From contig JAHJQL010000009.1 of assembly GCA_018819065.1 (NCBI GenBank), forward strand, positions 1 to 54,631: a stretch of DNA of 54,631 nucleotides. The letters run 5' to 3'. The notes under the pieces were generated by a model, which searched no databases, was not told where the DNA came from, and saw only the letters and a program-made list of their open reading frames with translations. The translations under genes and the position numbers were made by a program. Positions 42,355 to 49,789 of the stretch are shown one piece after another. How positions within the stretch are numbered: the first letter of the stretch is position 1; each line of letters begins with the position of its first letter. Source of the stretch: Nanobdellota archaeon. Lineage in GTDB: Archaea; Nanobdellota; Nanobdellia; Woesearchaeales; GCA-2686295.

Positions 42355-42996
42355 TTATTTAGGAGTGTATTTCTCTAGAACAACGTATAGAGGGTTTTCT
42401 CTTATCTGCGTTATTTTATCTGCACTGTTACTTACAGCTTCTTGCATCTTTTCTCCGATAAACGGAATGCTGTACATAATAAATTGTGCTACAAAATTAT
42501 TCATACACCAACTCTTAAACAGTTCTTTTTTATATCCTAATCCTCCAAAGAAGTTTCTTGCGTCTGTTATCTTTGTGGAGAGATATTTTTCTTCTGATAA
42601 CTCGTCTTGTTTAATCATTCTCATTTCTAGAGGGTTTTGGACAACCATATTCGTTCTTAGAGGATAATTTAGTGAATAATTATCAAGTGATGAAGTGTCT
42701 GTTAATATACTGGTTATGACTAATTCTTCTTTTTGATGAGTTGTTAATAGGTCTTTTAATTTCTCTTTTGTAAAATCGATGCTTCCAGATTTATTTTTGA
42801 TTACAGGTTTAAATTCTAGTTTTACATCGTCAGATTCATTAAAACTAGTTTTGTAGTATTCAAATCTTATTTTTTCTGCGTTAGGATTCTCTTTTTTTAG
42901 TTGTTCATACATTCCTTCGACAATTTCATTTAAGTCTTTTCCATTTATTATTGCTTCATAAGAAAGATTGAGATTAGTGTTTGAATCTAGATACAT
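42355..42996 (-). CDS. Hypothetical protein, 213 aa
   Basis: No domain was recognised. The N-terminal half is mixed alpha-beta (LNLSYEAIINGKDLNEIVEG), and the C-terminal part contains hydrophobic stretches (MNNFVAQFIMYSIPFIGEKM) that are too short for a clear membrane segment. The ATG at 42996 has no strong ribosome binding site and follows a T-rich run. It converges with the endonuclease IV gene, with about 43 nt between stops. Confidence 0.65.
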   Translation of the reverse strand: MYLDSNTNLNLSYEAIINGKDLNEIVEGMYEQLKKENPNAEKIRFEYYKTSFNESDDVKLEFKPVIKNKSGSIDFTKEKLKDLLTTHQKEELVITSILTDTSSLDNYSLNYPLRTNMVVQNPLEMRMIKQDELSEEKYLSTKITDARNFFGGLGYKKELFKSWCMNNFVAQFIMYSIPFIGEKMQEAVSNSADKITQIRENPLYVVLEKYTPK

Positions 42997-43064
42997 TTTT
43001 TTTTGTAACTAAATTGTTTATATAAACTTTTCGTTGTTATTTATTGTTGAGTGGTGAATTTTTG

Positions 43065-43346
43065 TTATATTAAATCCACTTCATCTGACCTCACAGTTAT
43101 TGTTCTTTGAGGATCTTTTTTTTGCATGTTGTTAATCTCAACAGCTTTCTTTGTTGATATTGGTCCGCAGCTTGGGCAGAGAAAGAATGCTCCGAATTTT
43201 CCTTCTTTTATGCTAAGAATTTCTTTGCACACACAAATCATCTCCGGAATATCTTCATTCTTATGAGCTGAGCAAACAGGGAATTTCTGCTTGTTCTTAA
43301 TCACTGCTTGTCTTGAACAGAATAAACAATTAGTTGAGTTGCTCAT
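43065..43346 (-). CDS. Small zinc-binding protein, 93 aa
   Basis: Cysteine pairs CLFC, VCSAH, CVCKE and CPSC indicate two zinc sites. The C-terminal 35 residues are polar. No family was recognised. Such short multi-CxxC proteins are frequent in this window (also at 33927 and 37850). It is divergent from the MscS-type gene at 43518, with about 170 nt between starts. Confidence 0.7.
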   Translation of the reverse strand: MSNSTNCLFCSRQAVIKNKQKFPVCSAHKNEDIPEMICVCKEILSIKEGKFGAFFLCPSCGPISTKKAVEINNMQKKDPQRTITVRSDEVDLI

Positions 43347-43517
43347 AAAACTCTCTTTTTAATCACCTGTTTATAATGTTTATTGTAAAGTAATATAGCT
43401 TCTAAAATATCTGTTTTAAGAGGAAACTAATAGAAAGATTTATATATTATTTATGCTGTTTGAATATAATACATTAGAATTTTTTAAAAAAGGGGTATAA
43501 AATAAGGGGTGATAAAT

Positions 43518-44177
43518 TTGGTTACATATCTAGAAATGACAGGCATGTCCTTAATGGATGTTTTAGGAACTTTGTGGTCGCAATTTTTGACGTTGCTTCC
43601 AGGATTGTTCGGTGCATTAATACTGCTGTTGATAGGTTACTTCTTAGGAGTATTATTTGAAGCAATCATTAAAGGAGCACTATTAAAAGCTGGGCTTGAT
43701 GATTGGATTGAGAAGCATGAACGACACCACGCCATAGGAAAACTAAGCGTATCTGGTATTATAGGGATTGCAGCTAAGTGGTACATTTTTGTGCTATTCT
43801 TAATACCTGCATCAGCTCTAATTAGCATGGGATCATTATCAGCTTGGGTACACTCACTTGCAATGTGGCTACCAAAACTAATCGCAGGCGTTTTGCTGTT
43901 CTACTTTGGGCTAATACTAGCAGATATGGCAGAGACTGCAATCGAGTCACACAAGTTTAAATGGGCACACTTCTGGGGTGGATTTGCAAGAATAGTAATA
44001 ATCTTGTTTGTGCTAGACATTGCTTTGAAGCAAATAGGTTTCAACATAGTAATGGCTGAAACAACCTACTTGATAATCTTAACAGGAATAGTCTTAGCAT
44101 TAGCAATTGCAGTAGGAATAGGCTTTGGAAGTGCTTTAAAAGACGAAGCGAAAGGAATCTTAAAAAAGCTGAAATAA
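43518..44177 (+). CDS. MscS-type conserved TM-helix protein
   Basis: The protein has four to five membrane segments with the pattern of the conserved TM helix found in mechanosensitive channel relatives: LLPGLFGALILLLIGYFLG, FEAIIKGALLKAGLDDWIEK, LPKLIAGVLLFYFGLILADM and IAVGIGFGSALKDEAKGIL. There is no large cytoplasmic MscS domain. I prefer the TTG start at 43518, placed 5 nt behind GGGGTGA. A GTG at 43509 overlaps that site. It probably forms a pore or anchors other proteins. Confidence 0.8.
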   Translation: MVTYLEMTGMSLMDVLGTLWSQFLTLLPGLFGALILLLIGYFLGVLFEAIIKGALLKAGLDDWIEKHERHHAIGKLSVSGIIGIAAKWYIFVLFLIPASALISMGSLSAWVHSLAMWLPKLIAGVLLFYFGLILADMAETAIESHKFKWAHFWGGFARIVIILFVLDIALKQIGFNIVMAETTYLIILTGIVLALAIAVGIGFGSALKDEAKGILKKLK

Positions 44178-44228
44178 ACTATTTTTTTATTTTTTTTTCT
44201 ATCTTTTCTCAAACTCATAAAAACTGTT

Positions 44229-44330
44229 GTTTTCATATTTTCATATATTAATTTTCATATATTGATTTTAGAATAGTATAATTGTGTGATTCTTTATCAT
44301 GATTCTTTATCCGGAAAAACAGCTGTTTTC
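44229..44330 (+). promoter_or_regulatory. Repeat-rich region upstream of orc1/cdc6
   Basis: Three direct copies of TTTCATAT (44231-44260), two of GATTCTTTATC (44288-44298 and 44300-44310) and a perfect palindrome AAAACAGCTGTTTT (44316-44329) precede the orc1 gene. These may be regulatory sites or part of a replication origin. The sequence is very AT-rich, as expected for either. Confidence 0.45.
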
Positions 44331-44372
44331 TATTAAAAAAATATTTAAAGTGTCTTCTCATCTAAAGCTGTT

Positions 44373-45428
44373 ATGGGAACTTTTGACAGGATATTATCTC
44401 ACGACGAGTCGTTGATAAAGAATGAAAACGCGCTGGACTTCGACTTCATACCAAAGATAATTCCTCACAGAGAAAAAGAGCAGGAAGCAATAGCTCTCGT
44501 CATAAAGCCCTTGTTCATGAATAGGACTGGGAGAAACATATTCATCTACGGCTCTTCAGGGGTTGGAAAGACCCTGGCTGCAAAGCACGTGTTAAGAGAG
44601 CTAGAAGAAAAGACTGATGAGATAAGAGTGGTTTACGTTAATTGTTGGCAGCAAAACACTAGCTACAAAGTGTCGGTGTCAATATGTGAGCAGATAGGAT
44701 ACCGTTTTGTCCAAAACAAGAACACGACAGAGTTATTCCAGGTAATCGCGAGGATAATTAACGATTCATCAGCAGTATTCGTCTTTGACGAGGTTGACAA
44801 GGTTGAAGACACAGATTTTTTGTATCACCTCCTTGAGCAGATATACAAAAAAGCCATCCTGCTGATAACAAACTACGAGTCATGGATTTCTGACCTTGAT
44901 GAACGGGTAAAATCCAGGCTGATGCCTGAACAGATGGAATTTAAGCAATACAACGCTTCAGAGACGGCATCAATACTAAAAGACCGGCTAAGATACGCAT
45001 TCCCAGAAGATGTGTGGAGCGACGAAGCATTTGACTTGGTTGCAAAGAAAGCTGGAGAATTAAAAGATATCAGGCTAGGACTCTTTTTGCTAAAGGAATC
45101 AGCGTACGCAGCTGAGGATAAAGCCAAGAGGAAGATAGAGTTAGAAGACGTTAAAAAAGCCCTTTTAAAAGTAGATTCTTTCACCATAAAAAATAGTGCA
45201 GACCTAGAAGAAGAAACCAAGTCAATATACGACCTTGTAAAAGAGCATTCAGGCAAAAAGATAGGCGACCTCTTTGAACTATATCAGCAAAGAGGCGGAA
45301 AGTCCAGCTACAAGACATTTCAGCGAAAGATAGAGAAACTCTCAGAAAACAAGTTTGTAAAAACCACCAAGACAACTGGCAAAGGCGGAAACACGACGAT
45401 TGTAGAGAAAAAGCTAACTGAGTTCTAA
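44373..45428 (+). CDS. orc1: Orc1/Cdc6-type replication initiator
   Basis: Binds origin DNA and loads the MCM helicase. The AAA+ domain has Walker A GSSGVGKT (residues 60-67), Walker B VFVFDEVDK near 135, sensor 1 (LLITNYE) and the arginine-rich DERVKSRLMPEQ. The C-terminal winged helix that contacts origin DNA runs from about residue 280 (SIYDLVKEHSGKKIGDLF, SYKTFQRKIEKLSENKFV). At 351 residues it is slightly shorter than the usual 380-410. In archaea this gene often lies beside an origin. Candidate sites are found on both sides. Confidence 0.94.
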   Translation: MGTFDRILSHDESLIKNENALDFDFIPKIIPHREKEQEAIALVIKPLFMNRTGRNIFIYGSSGVGKTLAAKHVLRELEEKTDEIRVVYVNCWQQNTSYKVSVSICEQIGYRFVQNKNTTELFQVIARIINDSSAVFVFDEVDKVEDTDFLYHLLEQIYKKAILLITNYESWISDLDERVKSRLMPEQMEFKQYNASETASILKDRLRYAFPEDVWSDEAFDLVAKKAGELKDIRLGLFLLKESAYAAEDKAKRKIELEDVKKALLKVDSFTIKNSADLEEETKSIYDLVKEHSGKKIGDLFELYQQRGGKSSYKTFQRKIEKLSENKFVKTTKTTGKGGNTTIVEKKLTEF

Positions 45429-45575
45429 AACCAACCCACTGGACACACCCTAAAATGCCTCAAACCAACAAATTCTAAGCTTTAACACTGTTCAAGTGAT
45501 GTTTCTCTTCACAACACTGGACATATTCGCGCCACGTATTTAAACAGTCAAATCAATTTTATTAGTTAGAGGTGA
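45429..45575. other. Candidate replication origin with ORB-like motifs
   Basis: Immediately after orc1 there are two direct copies of a CACTGGACA motif (CCCACTGGACAC at 45435-45446 and AACACTGGACAT at 45513-45524), whose complement TGTCCAGTG resembles the TCCAGTG core of archaeal origin recognition boxes. GTTCAAGTGATGTTTC (45490-45505) is a weaker, inversely oriented match. AT-rich sequence follows (45537-45570). No gene fits within 45429-45582. Confidence 0.5.
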
Positions 45576-45582
45576 TTTGAAA

Positions 45583-45687
45583 ATGACAAACGAATTCATC
45601 GAAGAGTTATTTTACAAACAGATAAAAGAATTGACTAAAAGAACGGCAGACAGCTTTGATGTTCAACACAGCGACTCGTGGTTTTGA
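45583..45687 (+). CDS. Small protein, 34 aa (first of three tiny genes)
   Basis: The ATG at 45583 has the strong ribosome binding site GAGGTGA. The product is MTNEFIEELFYKQIKELTK and 15 further residues, probably one amphipathic helix. The next tiny gene begins 9 nt after the stop, again behind GAGGTGA. The repeated good ribosome binding sites argue that these are real genes. No family was recognised. Confidence 0.55.
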   Translation: MTNEFIEELFYKQIKELTKRTADSFDVQHSDSWF

Positions 45688-45696
45688 GGTGAGAAA

Positions 45697-45819
45697 ATGA
45701 TTGTAGAAGAAAAAACAGATGTATATTACCCAGAAACAATCGCGATGATAGTATTAGAACACAACCTTATAGAGCCTGAAGAACACCAAGAATTCCTAAG
45801 ATACGTGCGAGGATTTTAG
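45697..45819 (+). CDS. Small protein, 40 aa (second of three tiny genes)
   Basis: The ATG at 45697 follows GAGGTGA, which overlaps the stop of the preceding gene. The product is acidic and helical (MIVEEKTDVYYPETIAMI, then EHNLIEPEEHQEFLRYV). It lies 1 nt before the third tiny gene, so the three are almost certainly translated from one mRNA. Function is unknown. Confidence 0.55.
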   Translation: MIVEEKTDVYYPETIAMIVLEHNLIEPEEHQEFLRYVRGF

Positions 45820-45820
45820 C

Positions 45821-45940
45821 ATGTTTAGAAAAAAGAAATACCTGGACTGGAAAACCTACAAGAACAGAATTGATTTTTTAGATGTTTTTTACTGGCAGCA
45901 AGAAGTCAGAAAAGAGAATCTTAAAGGAATAATTTTTTAA
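45821..45940 (+). CDS. Small protein, 39 aa (third of three tiny genes)
   Basis: The ATG at 45821 is preceded by CGAGGA. The product is basic and aromatic (MFRKKKYLDWKTYKNRIDFL, then FYWQQEVRKEN), opposite in charge to its acidic neighbour, so the two could bind each other. The stop at 45938-45940 adjoins the TsaC reading frame, and its region also contains the likely TATA box of tsaC. Confidence 0.5.
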   Translation: MFRKKKYLDWKTYKNRIDFLDVFYWQQEVRKENLKGIIF

Positions 45941-45964
45941 ATGCATAAGCTATCCTTTTATTCT

Positions 45965-46534
45965 ATGAAAGTGTTGAATAAGGATGAGTTTATGAATAGT
46001 GAAAATCTTATGGTCAGAAGACTGCGTGATTCAATATTTATCTATCCAACAGACACAATTTATGGAATTGGATGTGACGCAACAAATGAAGAATTGGTAA
46101 ACACCATAAGAATTGCAAAGAATCGCTTTGACATGCCATTCTCAGTGATTGCGCCTTCAAAGGAATGGATAGAAAAAAACTGTGCCATTGATGAAACAGC
46201 GAAGTCGTGGATTGAAAAGCTTCCAGGACCATACACACTCATATTAAGACTAAAAAACAAAGATGCAGTTGCAGAGAATGTCAATTTTGGCTCTGACTCT
46301 TTAGGAGTTAGAATACCAAATAACTGGTTTTCAGAAGTTGTTACAAAGATGGATGTTCCTATAATTACAACCTCTGCAAATGTTGCAGGACATGACTTTA
46401 TGACTTCTCTGGATGATTTAGACCCTGTATTTAGAGAATACGTTGATTATGTCATTGAGCAAGGAGAGCTTAAAGGAAGACCATCAACACTAATATTTTT
46501 AAACAAGTCAAAAGTTGAAGTAAAAAAGAGATGA
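45965..46534 (+). CDS. Threonylcarbamoyl-AMP synthase (TsaC/Sua5/YrdC)
   Basis: Makes threonylcarbamoyl-AMP for the t6A modification of ANN-decoding tRNAs. The YrdC fold is recognised from IFIYPTDTIYGIGCDA, KNRFDMPFSVIAPSKEW, LPGPYTLILRLK, LGVRIPNNW and PIITTSANVAGHD. It lacks the C-terminal Sua5 domain. The frame opens at 45941, but ATG 45965 stands about 25 nt after TTTTTTAAATGC, fitting a leaderless start. At about 189 residues it is a normal TsaC length. Confidence 0.9.
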   Translation: MKVLNKDEFMNSENLMVRRLRDSIFIYPTDTIYGIGCDATNEELVNTIRIAKNRFDMPFSVIAPSKEWIEKNCAIDETAKSWIEKLPGPYTLILRLKNKDAVAENVNFGSDSLGVRIPNNWFSEVVTKMDVPIITTSANVAGHDFMTSLDDLDPVFREYVDYVIEQGELKGRPSTLIFLNKSKVEVKKR

Positions 46535-46549
46535 ACTAATTAGAAAAAA

Positions 46550-46780
46550 TCAAACTATTTTCTTGCCGGTATTCTTCTCAATTATGTGAATGACTTCAAC
46601 AGGGCATGACTCGGCAGCTTCTTTATTATTCTCTAGTTCTGAATCATCAAACTCAATCTTTACTTCCTTAGCTTTCTCCTCACCTTTGATGTCAACCATC
46701 TTCCAGTTATTAGATATCGCTGCGCATGCACCACATCCAATGCAACCATCAATGTCATGCTGGATTTTGTATTTTCCTAT
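46550..46780 (-). CDS. Single [4Fe-4S] ferredoxin, probable AUA start
   Basis: Small electron carrier. The cluster ligands are CIGCGAC and the later ESCPVEVIH, the pattern for one [4Fe-4S] cluster with a long insert. Related ferredoxins begin M-x-KYKI-x-HD. Here that point is an ATA codon (46780), 5 nt behind GGTGG (46786-46790). A GTG at 46789 lies within the ribosome binding site itself and would be a poor start. I therefore prefer ATA, giving 76 residues. It lies downstream of the small acidic gene at 46832. Confidence 0.85.
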   Translation of the reverse strand: MGKYKIQHDIDGCIGCGACAAISNNWKMVDIKGEEKAKEVKIEFDDSELENNKEAAESCPVEVIHIIEKNTGKKIV

Positions 46781-46831
46781 TTCAACCACCTTTTTTTTTC
46801 TGATGATTTCTATAATTCTTTAAATATTTTT

Positions 46832-47053
46832 CTAGTACTCAACAATTGAAATCCCAGAATATTTATCATCATCGTCATCTTTGTCTTCTTTCTTTTCAGG
46901 AACACTATCATCTGAAAACATGTTAAACGTTCCAGAGCTAGCATCAGGAGTGCTGCTGTTGTCTGGACTTTCAGAGACGAACTTTGAGAGAAACTCAATC
47001 ATCTTCTTAATATCCTCAACAGAATCATTTTTAGTATCGATTTCAAGTTTCAT
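46832..47053 (-). CDS. Small acidic hypothetical protein, 73 aa
   Basis: The N-terminal MKLEIDTKNDSVEDIKKMIE is a beta-alpha start. The C-terminal half is low-complexity and acidic (KKEDKDDDDDK). A TATA-like box (CAAAATATAAATACC on the complement, 47075-47089) lies about 25-35 nt before ATG 47053, so the mRNA is probably leaderless. It is followed by the ferredoxin gene in the same direction. No function is known. Confidence 0.7.
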   Translation of the reverse strand: MKLEIDTKNDSVEDIKKMIEFLSKFVSESPDNSSTPDASSGTFNMFSDDSVPEKKEDKDDDDDKYSGISIVEY

Positions 47054-47097
47054 AGTAATACTGTTACTTTATGTGGTATTTATATTTTGCTGTAATA

Positions 47098-47217
47098 CAA
47101 CCTTTATCAAGTATCAAAAACTAAAGATTAGTTTTTGGAACTTCCCAAAAATCAATGATTTTTGATAAGGTTGATCAGGATAAAGCTCCCTAACGGTCGC
47201 GACGCAAAAAAGCGTCA
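47098..47217. repeat. Duplicated structured 120-nt block, copy A
   Basis: Nearly identical to 53581-53702, with two single-base insertions and one substitution seen by eye. It can fold as a three-way junction: AACCTTTATCAA with TTGATAAGGTT, enclosing hairpins CAAAAACTA/TAGTTTTTG and AAAAATCA/TGATTTTT. A small GACGC/GCGTC hairpin follows. It lies directly 3' of tRNA-Val(CAC) on the minus strand. It could be a 3' processing or termination element, a small RNA or a miniature mobile element. Confidence 0.75.
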
Positions 47218-47282
47218 TGAAAAAACAAGAAAAATGAAAAAAATGATGGGCCTGGCCGGACTTGAACCGGCGACCTTCGCCG

Positions 47283-47361
47283 TTTTCAAAACCTTTTCGC
47301 GGTCTTGAACGAGTGTAAACGAAGTGAAAACCGCATTCCCCGTCAACGCTGAAAAGGGTTG
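47283..47361 (-). other. tRNA-Val(CAC) intron at canonical position 37/38
   Basis: The 79-nt intron begins CAACCCTTTTCAGCGTTGA on the minus strand and contains a hairpin GCGGTTTTC/GACCGC. Its first 28 nt match the T-loop intron of tRNA-Val(GAC) almost exactly. The location one base after the anticodon is the standard archaeal site. Splicing would need a bulge-helix-bulge fold cut by the tRNA splicing endonuclease. Confidence 0.75.
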
Positions 47362-47377
47362 TGTGAAGGCGACATCA

Positions 47378-47440
47378 TCTGCGGACGAGGGGCTTGAGCC
47401 GATAGGCGAAACCCCTACAGTGTCAACGAATGTGTGTCGT
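47378..47440 (-). other. tRNA-Val(CAC) intron in the D-loop
   Basis: A 63-nt insertion separates AGCGGCCA from TGATGTCGCC. It ends CGTCCGCAGA, as does the D-loop intron of the other tRNA-Val gene. It contains a hairpin GGGG/CCCC and AACGA/TCGTT near its start. The limits are inferred from the tRNA consensus. Confidence 0.7.
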
Positions 47441-47522
47441 TGGCCGCTAGACTACAGGCCCTTTGTTTTGTTGAGAAAAAGATGATTGGTTTAAATTCTT
47501 TTTGATAATACTTATAAAAATA

Positions 47523-48275
47523 TTAGAGAAATAATCGTTGGTAATTTGCATATATTATCTTGCTTAGCTCTTCTGCGTCTAGTTTTTTTATCTCCGCAAT
47601 TTTTTTAAGGCTTTCTTTGATGTGTGCTGGCTCGTTTCTCTTGATTTTCTCGTCGTGTGTTAGAAATGGAGAATCAGTTTCTGTTAATAGTTGATTTAGA
47701 GGACAAATATTTGTCATCTCTTGAAATTGTTGGCTTCTGACAACGTTTGTTGGAATTGACAAATACCATTTGTTCTTTATTATTCTTTCAACGAGTTGTT
47801 TGTTGCCTGAGAAACAATGCATCACGACTTTTCTTGCTTTTTTCTGCTCTAATAATTCTATTGTTTTAGCCTCTGCCCTTCTAGAATGTACTATTATTGG
47901 TATGTCTAACTCTTTTGCAAGGTCAATTGCTTTTGAGAAGCACTTCTTTTGTTTTTCAAAGTCGTTGTCGTGCTTCTTGTCAAGTCCAACTTCACCAATG
48001 GCAACTATGTTCCTCTTGTTTTTTCTAATGAATTCAATTTCTTCGTCAAACTTCTTCTCAGAAATCTTGTCGCACTCACAAGGGTAAAATCCCAGCGCTG
48101 CTTTTATCAGGTCGTGTTTTTTTGAAAGCTCTAGAACTTTCCTGTTTGTCTCTTTGTTTATGCCGTTGCAGATTATGGCTGTTACATTAGCTTGTTTTGC
48201 TCTTTTTAAAACTTCATCCAAGTCATCTTTGTAGTTTTCAAAATCTAGGTGAGCGTGTACGTCAACAATCATCAT
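47523..48275 (-). CDS. tatD: TatD-family metal-dependent DNase
   Basis: TIM-barrel hydrolase with the family motifs in order: VDVHAHLD, ALGFYPCE, AIGEVGLDKK, PIIVHSRRA, VMHCFSGN and LLTETDSPFL. The metal ligands (His-x-His, Glu, His, His, Asp) are all visible. At 250 residues it is a usual length. The family includes 3'-5' exonucleases acting in DNA repair. Two adjacent ATG codons can serve as the start. It lies between tRNA-Val(CAC) and the Zn-ribbon gene. Confidence 0.92.
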   Translation of the reverse strand: MMIVDVHAHLDFENYKDDLDEVLKRAKQANVTAIICNGINKETNRKVLELSKKHDLIKAALGFYPCECDKISEKKFDEEIEFIRKNKRNIVAIGEVGLDKKHDNDFEKQKKCFSKAIDLAKELDIPIIVHSRRAEAKTIELLEQKKARKVVMHCFSGNKQLVERIIKNKWYLSIPTNVVRSQQFQEMTNICPLNQLLTETDSPFLTHDEKIKRNEPAHIKESLKKIAEIKKLDAEELSKIIYANYQRLFL

Positions 48276-48313
48276 TTGTAGAAAAAAAGTTTTTGTTTAT
48301 TTAAAACTTTCAC

Positions 48314-48691
48314 TCACTTCTTTTTTATCTCCCTCTTGAAACTCTCTATTAGGTCAACAATGTATTTTCCTTCTTCTAGCCTGTATATTAATGGTTGCTT
48401 CTTAAACAGGCTTACCAAGTCTATCTCGTACTTTCCTGGTTTTAGAATGTTTATAGTCTCTATGTCAAGCACTATTGGTATTTCAGTATCTATTTGTGTT
48501 CCAAGAATGTCATAAACGTCTTGCTCTATCTGCTCTTTCTCTCTTCTTGAAAGCCTGATAATCTCTTCTTTTCGCTCTAAAGAAGACTTTTTAATGTAAA
48601 AAAACAGTTTTCCGCCGCATTTGCATCCTTGAAGAATCTCTGTAGAACCATCATCATACATTTGTCCGCATTTAACGCATTGGTGTGGAAT
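48314..48691 (-). CDS. Zn-ribbon protein (DUF2072/OapC-like), probable AUU start
   Basis: Extending the frame upstream of ATG 48661 adds PHQCVKCGQ, which completes the zinc ribbon (CVKC with CKCGGKLFFY). No ATG, GTG or TTG exists in that extension before the in-frame stop. ATT at 48689-48691 stands exactly 6 nt behind GGTGA (48698-48702), so translation probably starts with AUU. The protein is the third member of a conserved archaeal trio with DUF2073 and a GTPase. The C-terminal half contains ILKPGKYEIDLVSL and YRLEEGKYIVDLIES repeats. Confidence 0.85.
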   Translation of the reverse strand: MPHQCVKCGQMYDDGSTEILQGCKCGGKLFFYIKKSSLERKEEIIRLSRREKEQIEQDVYDILGTQIDTEIPIVLDIETINILKPGKYEIDLVSLFKKQPLIYRLEEGKYIVDLIESFKREIKKK

Positions 48692-48697
48692 TTCAAA

Positions 48698-49075
48698 TCA
48701 CCTTTTAGACTCCTGAGTTAATAACTGTATTCTTCCAGGATCCTGCTTTATCTCTTTTACTATTGATGCAGGTCCAATTATTGTAAATCCCTGTCTGCTG
48801 CCAAGAACTAGATTTAGAAATATTTGTCTTATCGCCTGCAAAACATCTTTTGTTTCTGAATTCTCAGGATTGACCACGCTAATCTCTATTCCTTTAAACT
48901 TATTATCAATCTCCTCCATTGTCCTGCTGATTAATTCAGCCTCTTCGTGGCTTTTCAATCTTCCTTCTAAAAGTATTATCTTCTCCTCTTTAACTATCTT
49001 TAATAATTTATTTATCCTCTTAACAGAGTTTAATCCTTGAATTTCTGTGTAGGGAACAAATTGTATTGTCAGCAC
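48698..49075 (-). CDS. DUF2073 (OapB-like) protein
   Basis: The 125-residue protein matches the archaeal DUF2073 family: LTIQFVPYTEIQGLNSVKRI, ILLEGRLKSHEEAELI and NLVLGSRQGFTIIGPASIV. It starts with GTG 49075 behind GAGGT. It lies between the GTPase and Zn-ribbon genes, its usual partners. Bacterial relatives (OapB) bind RNA. In haloarchaea the equivalent trio has been connected with extracellular vesicle formation. The role here is inferred from gene order. Confidence 0.88.
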   Translation of the reverse strand: MLTIQFVPYTEIQGLNSVKRINKLLKIVKEEKIILLEGRLKSHEEAELISRTMEEIDNKFKGIEISVVNPENSETKDVLQAIRQIFLNLVLGSRQGFTIIGPASIVKEIKQDPGRIQLLTQESKR

Positions 49076-49090
49076 TTTTTAACCTCTTTT

Positions 49091-49723
49091 TTATCCTGTA
49101 ATCTTGAATAGTAGTTCATAAAACGCTTCAATGTTAGTTCCGTTTTTCGCGCTTATTCCTATGACTTCATATTGTGGAAATGCAGACTGGACTTTTTTAA
49201 TGTCTGATTTCTTCAAATCAACCTTGTTTCCGACTAGAAGTACTGGTATGTTTCTTGCTTCAAGATTACCAATTATTGTGATGTTTACTTGTGTATAAGG
49301 ATCTTTGGTTGAGTCAAGCACTACTATGACTGCGTCCATGTCATCAAGCCATTTAATAGCATCTATGACTCCTTTAGTTGCTTCTTTAGCTCTAATCTTT
49401 GCTTCTTTTTCTTTCAGACCTTCTTTTAAGAAGTCTTCATAGTCAATCTTCGTGGCTATACCTGGAGTATCAACTAGGTTAAAGGTTAGTTTTTTACCTC
49501 CACTCTTTATAGTGACTTCTTCTTTTATTTGAATTTCTCTGGTTTCGTGGGGGATATTAGAAACAGTACCCATCTCTTCACCAAGCCAGTCTAGACATAT
49601 CTTGTTTGCAAGGGTTGTCTTTCCACCATTTGGAGGACCATATAAGCCTAGTTTGACTTGTTTTTTCCTTTTGAAAAAATTCTTAAAAAACTTGTTTATG
49701 AATCTTTGAAATAATCCTGTCAT
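49091..49723 (-). CDS. Small Ras-like/Era-like GTPase (OapA/ArvA-like)
   Basis: The GTPase motifs are G1 GPPNGGKTT (residues 29-37), G3 LVDTPG, G4 VGNKVDLKK and G5 GISAKNG. A short basic amphipathic N-terminus (FINKFFKNFFKRKK) could touch the membrane. The gene leads the trio with DUF2073 and the Zn-ribbon protein. Haloarchaeal homologues of this GTPase are reported to drive vesicle budding. I infer a similar trafficking role. It begins about 67 nt after the pilin-like gene stop. Confidence 0.92.
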   Translation of the reverse strand: MTGLFQRFINKFFKNFFKRKKQVKLGLYGPPNGGKTTLANKICLDWLGEEMGTVSNIPHETREIQIKEEVTIKSGGKKLTFNLVDTPGIATKIDYEDFLKEGLKEKEAKIRAKEATKGVIDAIKWLDDMDAVIVVLDSTKDPYTQVNITIIGNLEARNIPVLLVGNKVDLKKSDIKKVQSAFPQYEVIGISAKNGTNIEAFYELLFKITG

Positions 49724-49789
49724 GTTCTTAACCGAAGAATGATTAAAGGTTTTAATATATAAAATTTATGTTTTTATCCAGATTGTTAT

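Larger units (their letters stand above)
47247..47461 (-). tRNA. tRNA-Val (anticodon CAC), two introns
   Basis: Removing two introns leaves a 73-nt cloverleaf. The acceptor stem is GGGCCTG/CAGGCCC with A73. The D-stem is GTCT/TGAT. The anticodon stem is TCGCC/GGCGA with loop TTCACAC (anticodon at 47363-47365). The T-stem is GCCGG/CCGGC with loop TTCAAGT. The D-loop intron spans about 47378-47440 and the position 37/38 intron about 47283-47361. The 3' end reads ATCA, so CCA is not exactly encoded. Intron limits may be off by a few bases. Confidence 0.85.

Noticed and set aside
47401-47461. D-arm of tRNA-Val(CAC) read without an intron (GGCCAACGAC, as in Glu/Gln tRNAs)
   Set aside because: It then leaves an anticodon arm that cannot be closed, whereas removal of a D-loop intron gives a full 73-nt tRNA-Val that matches the second copy.
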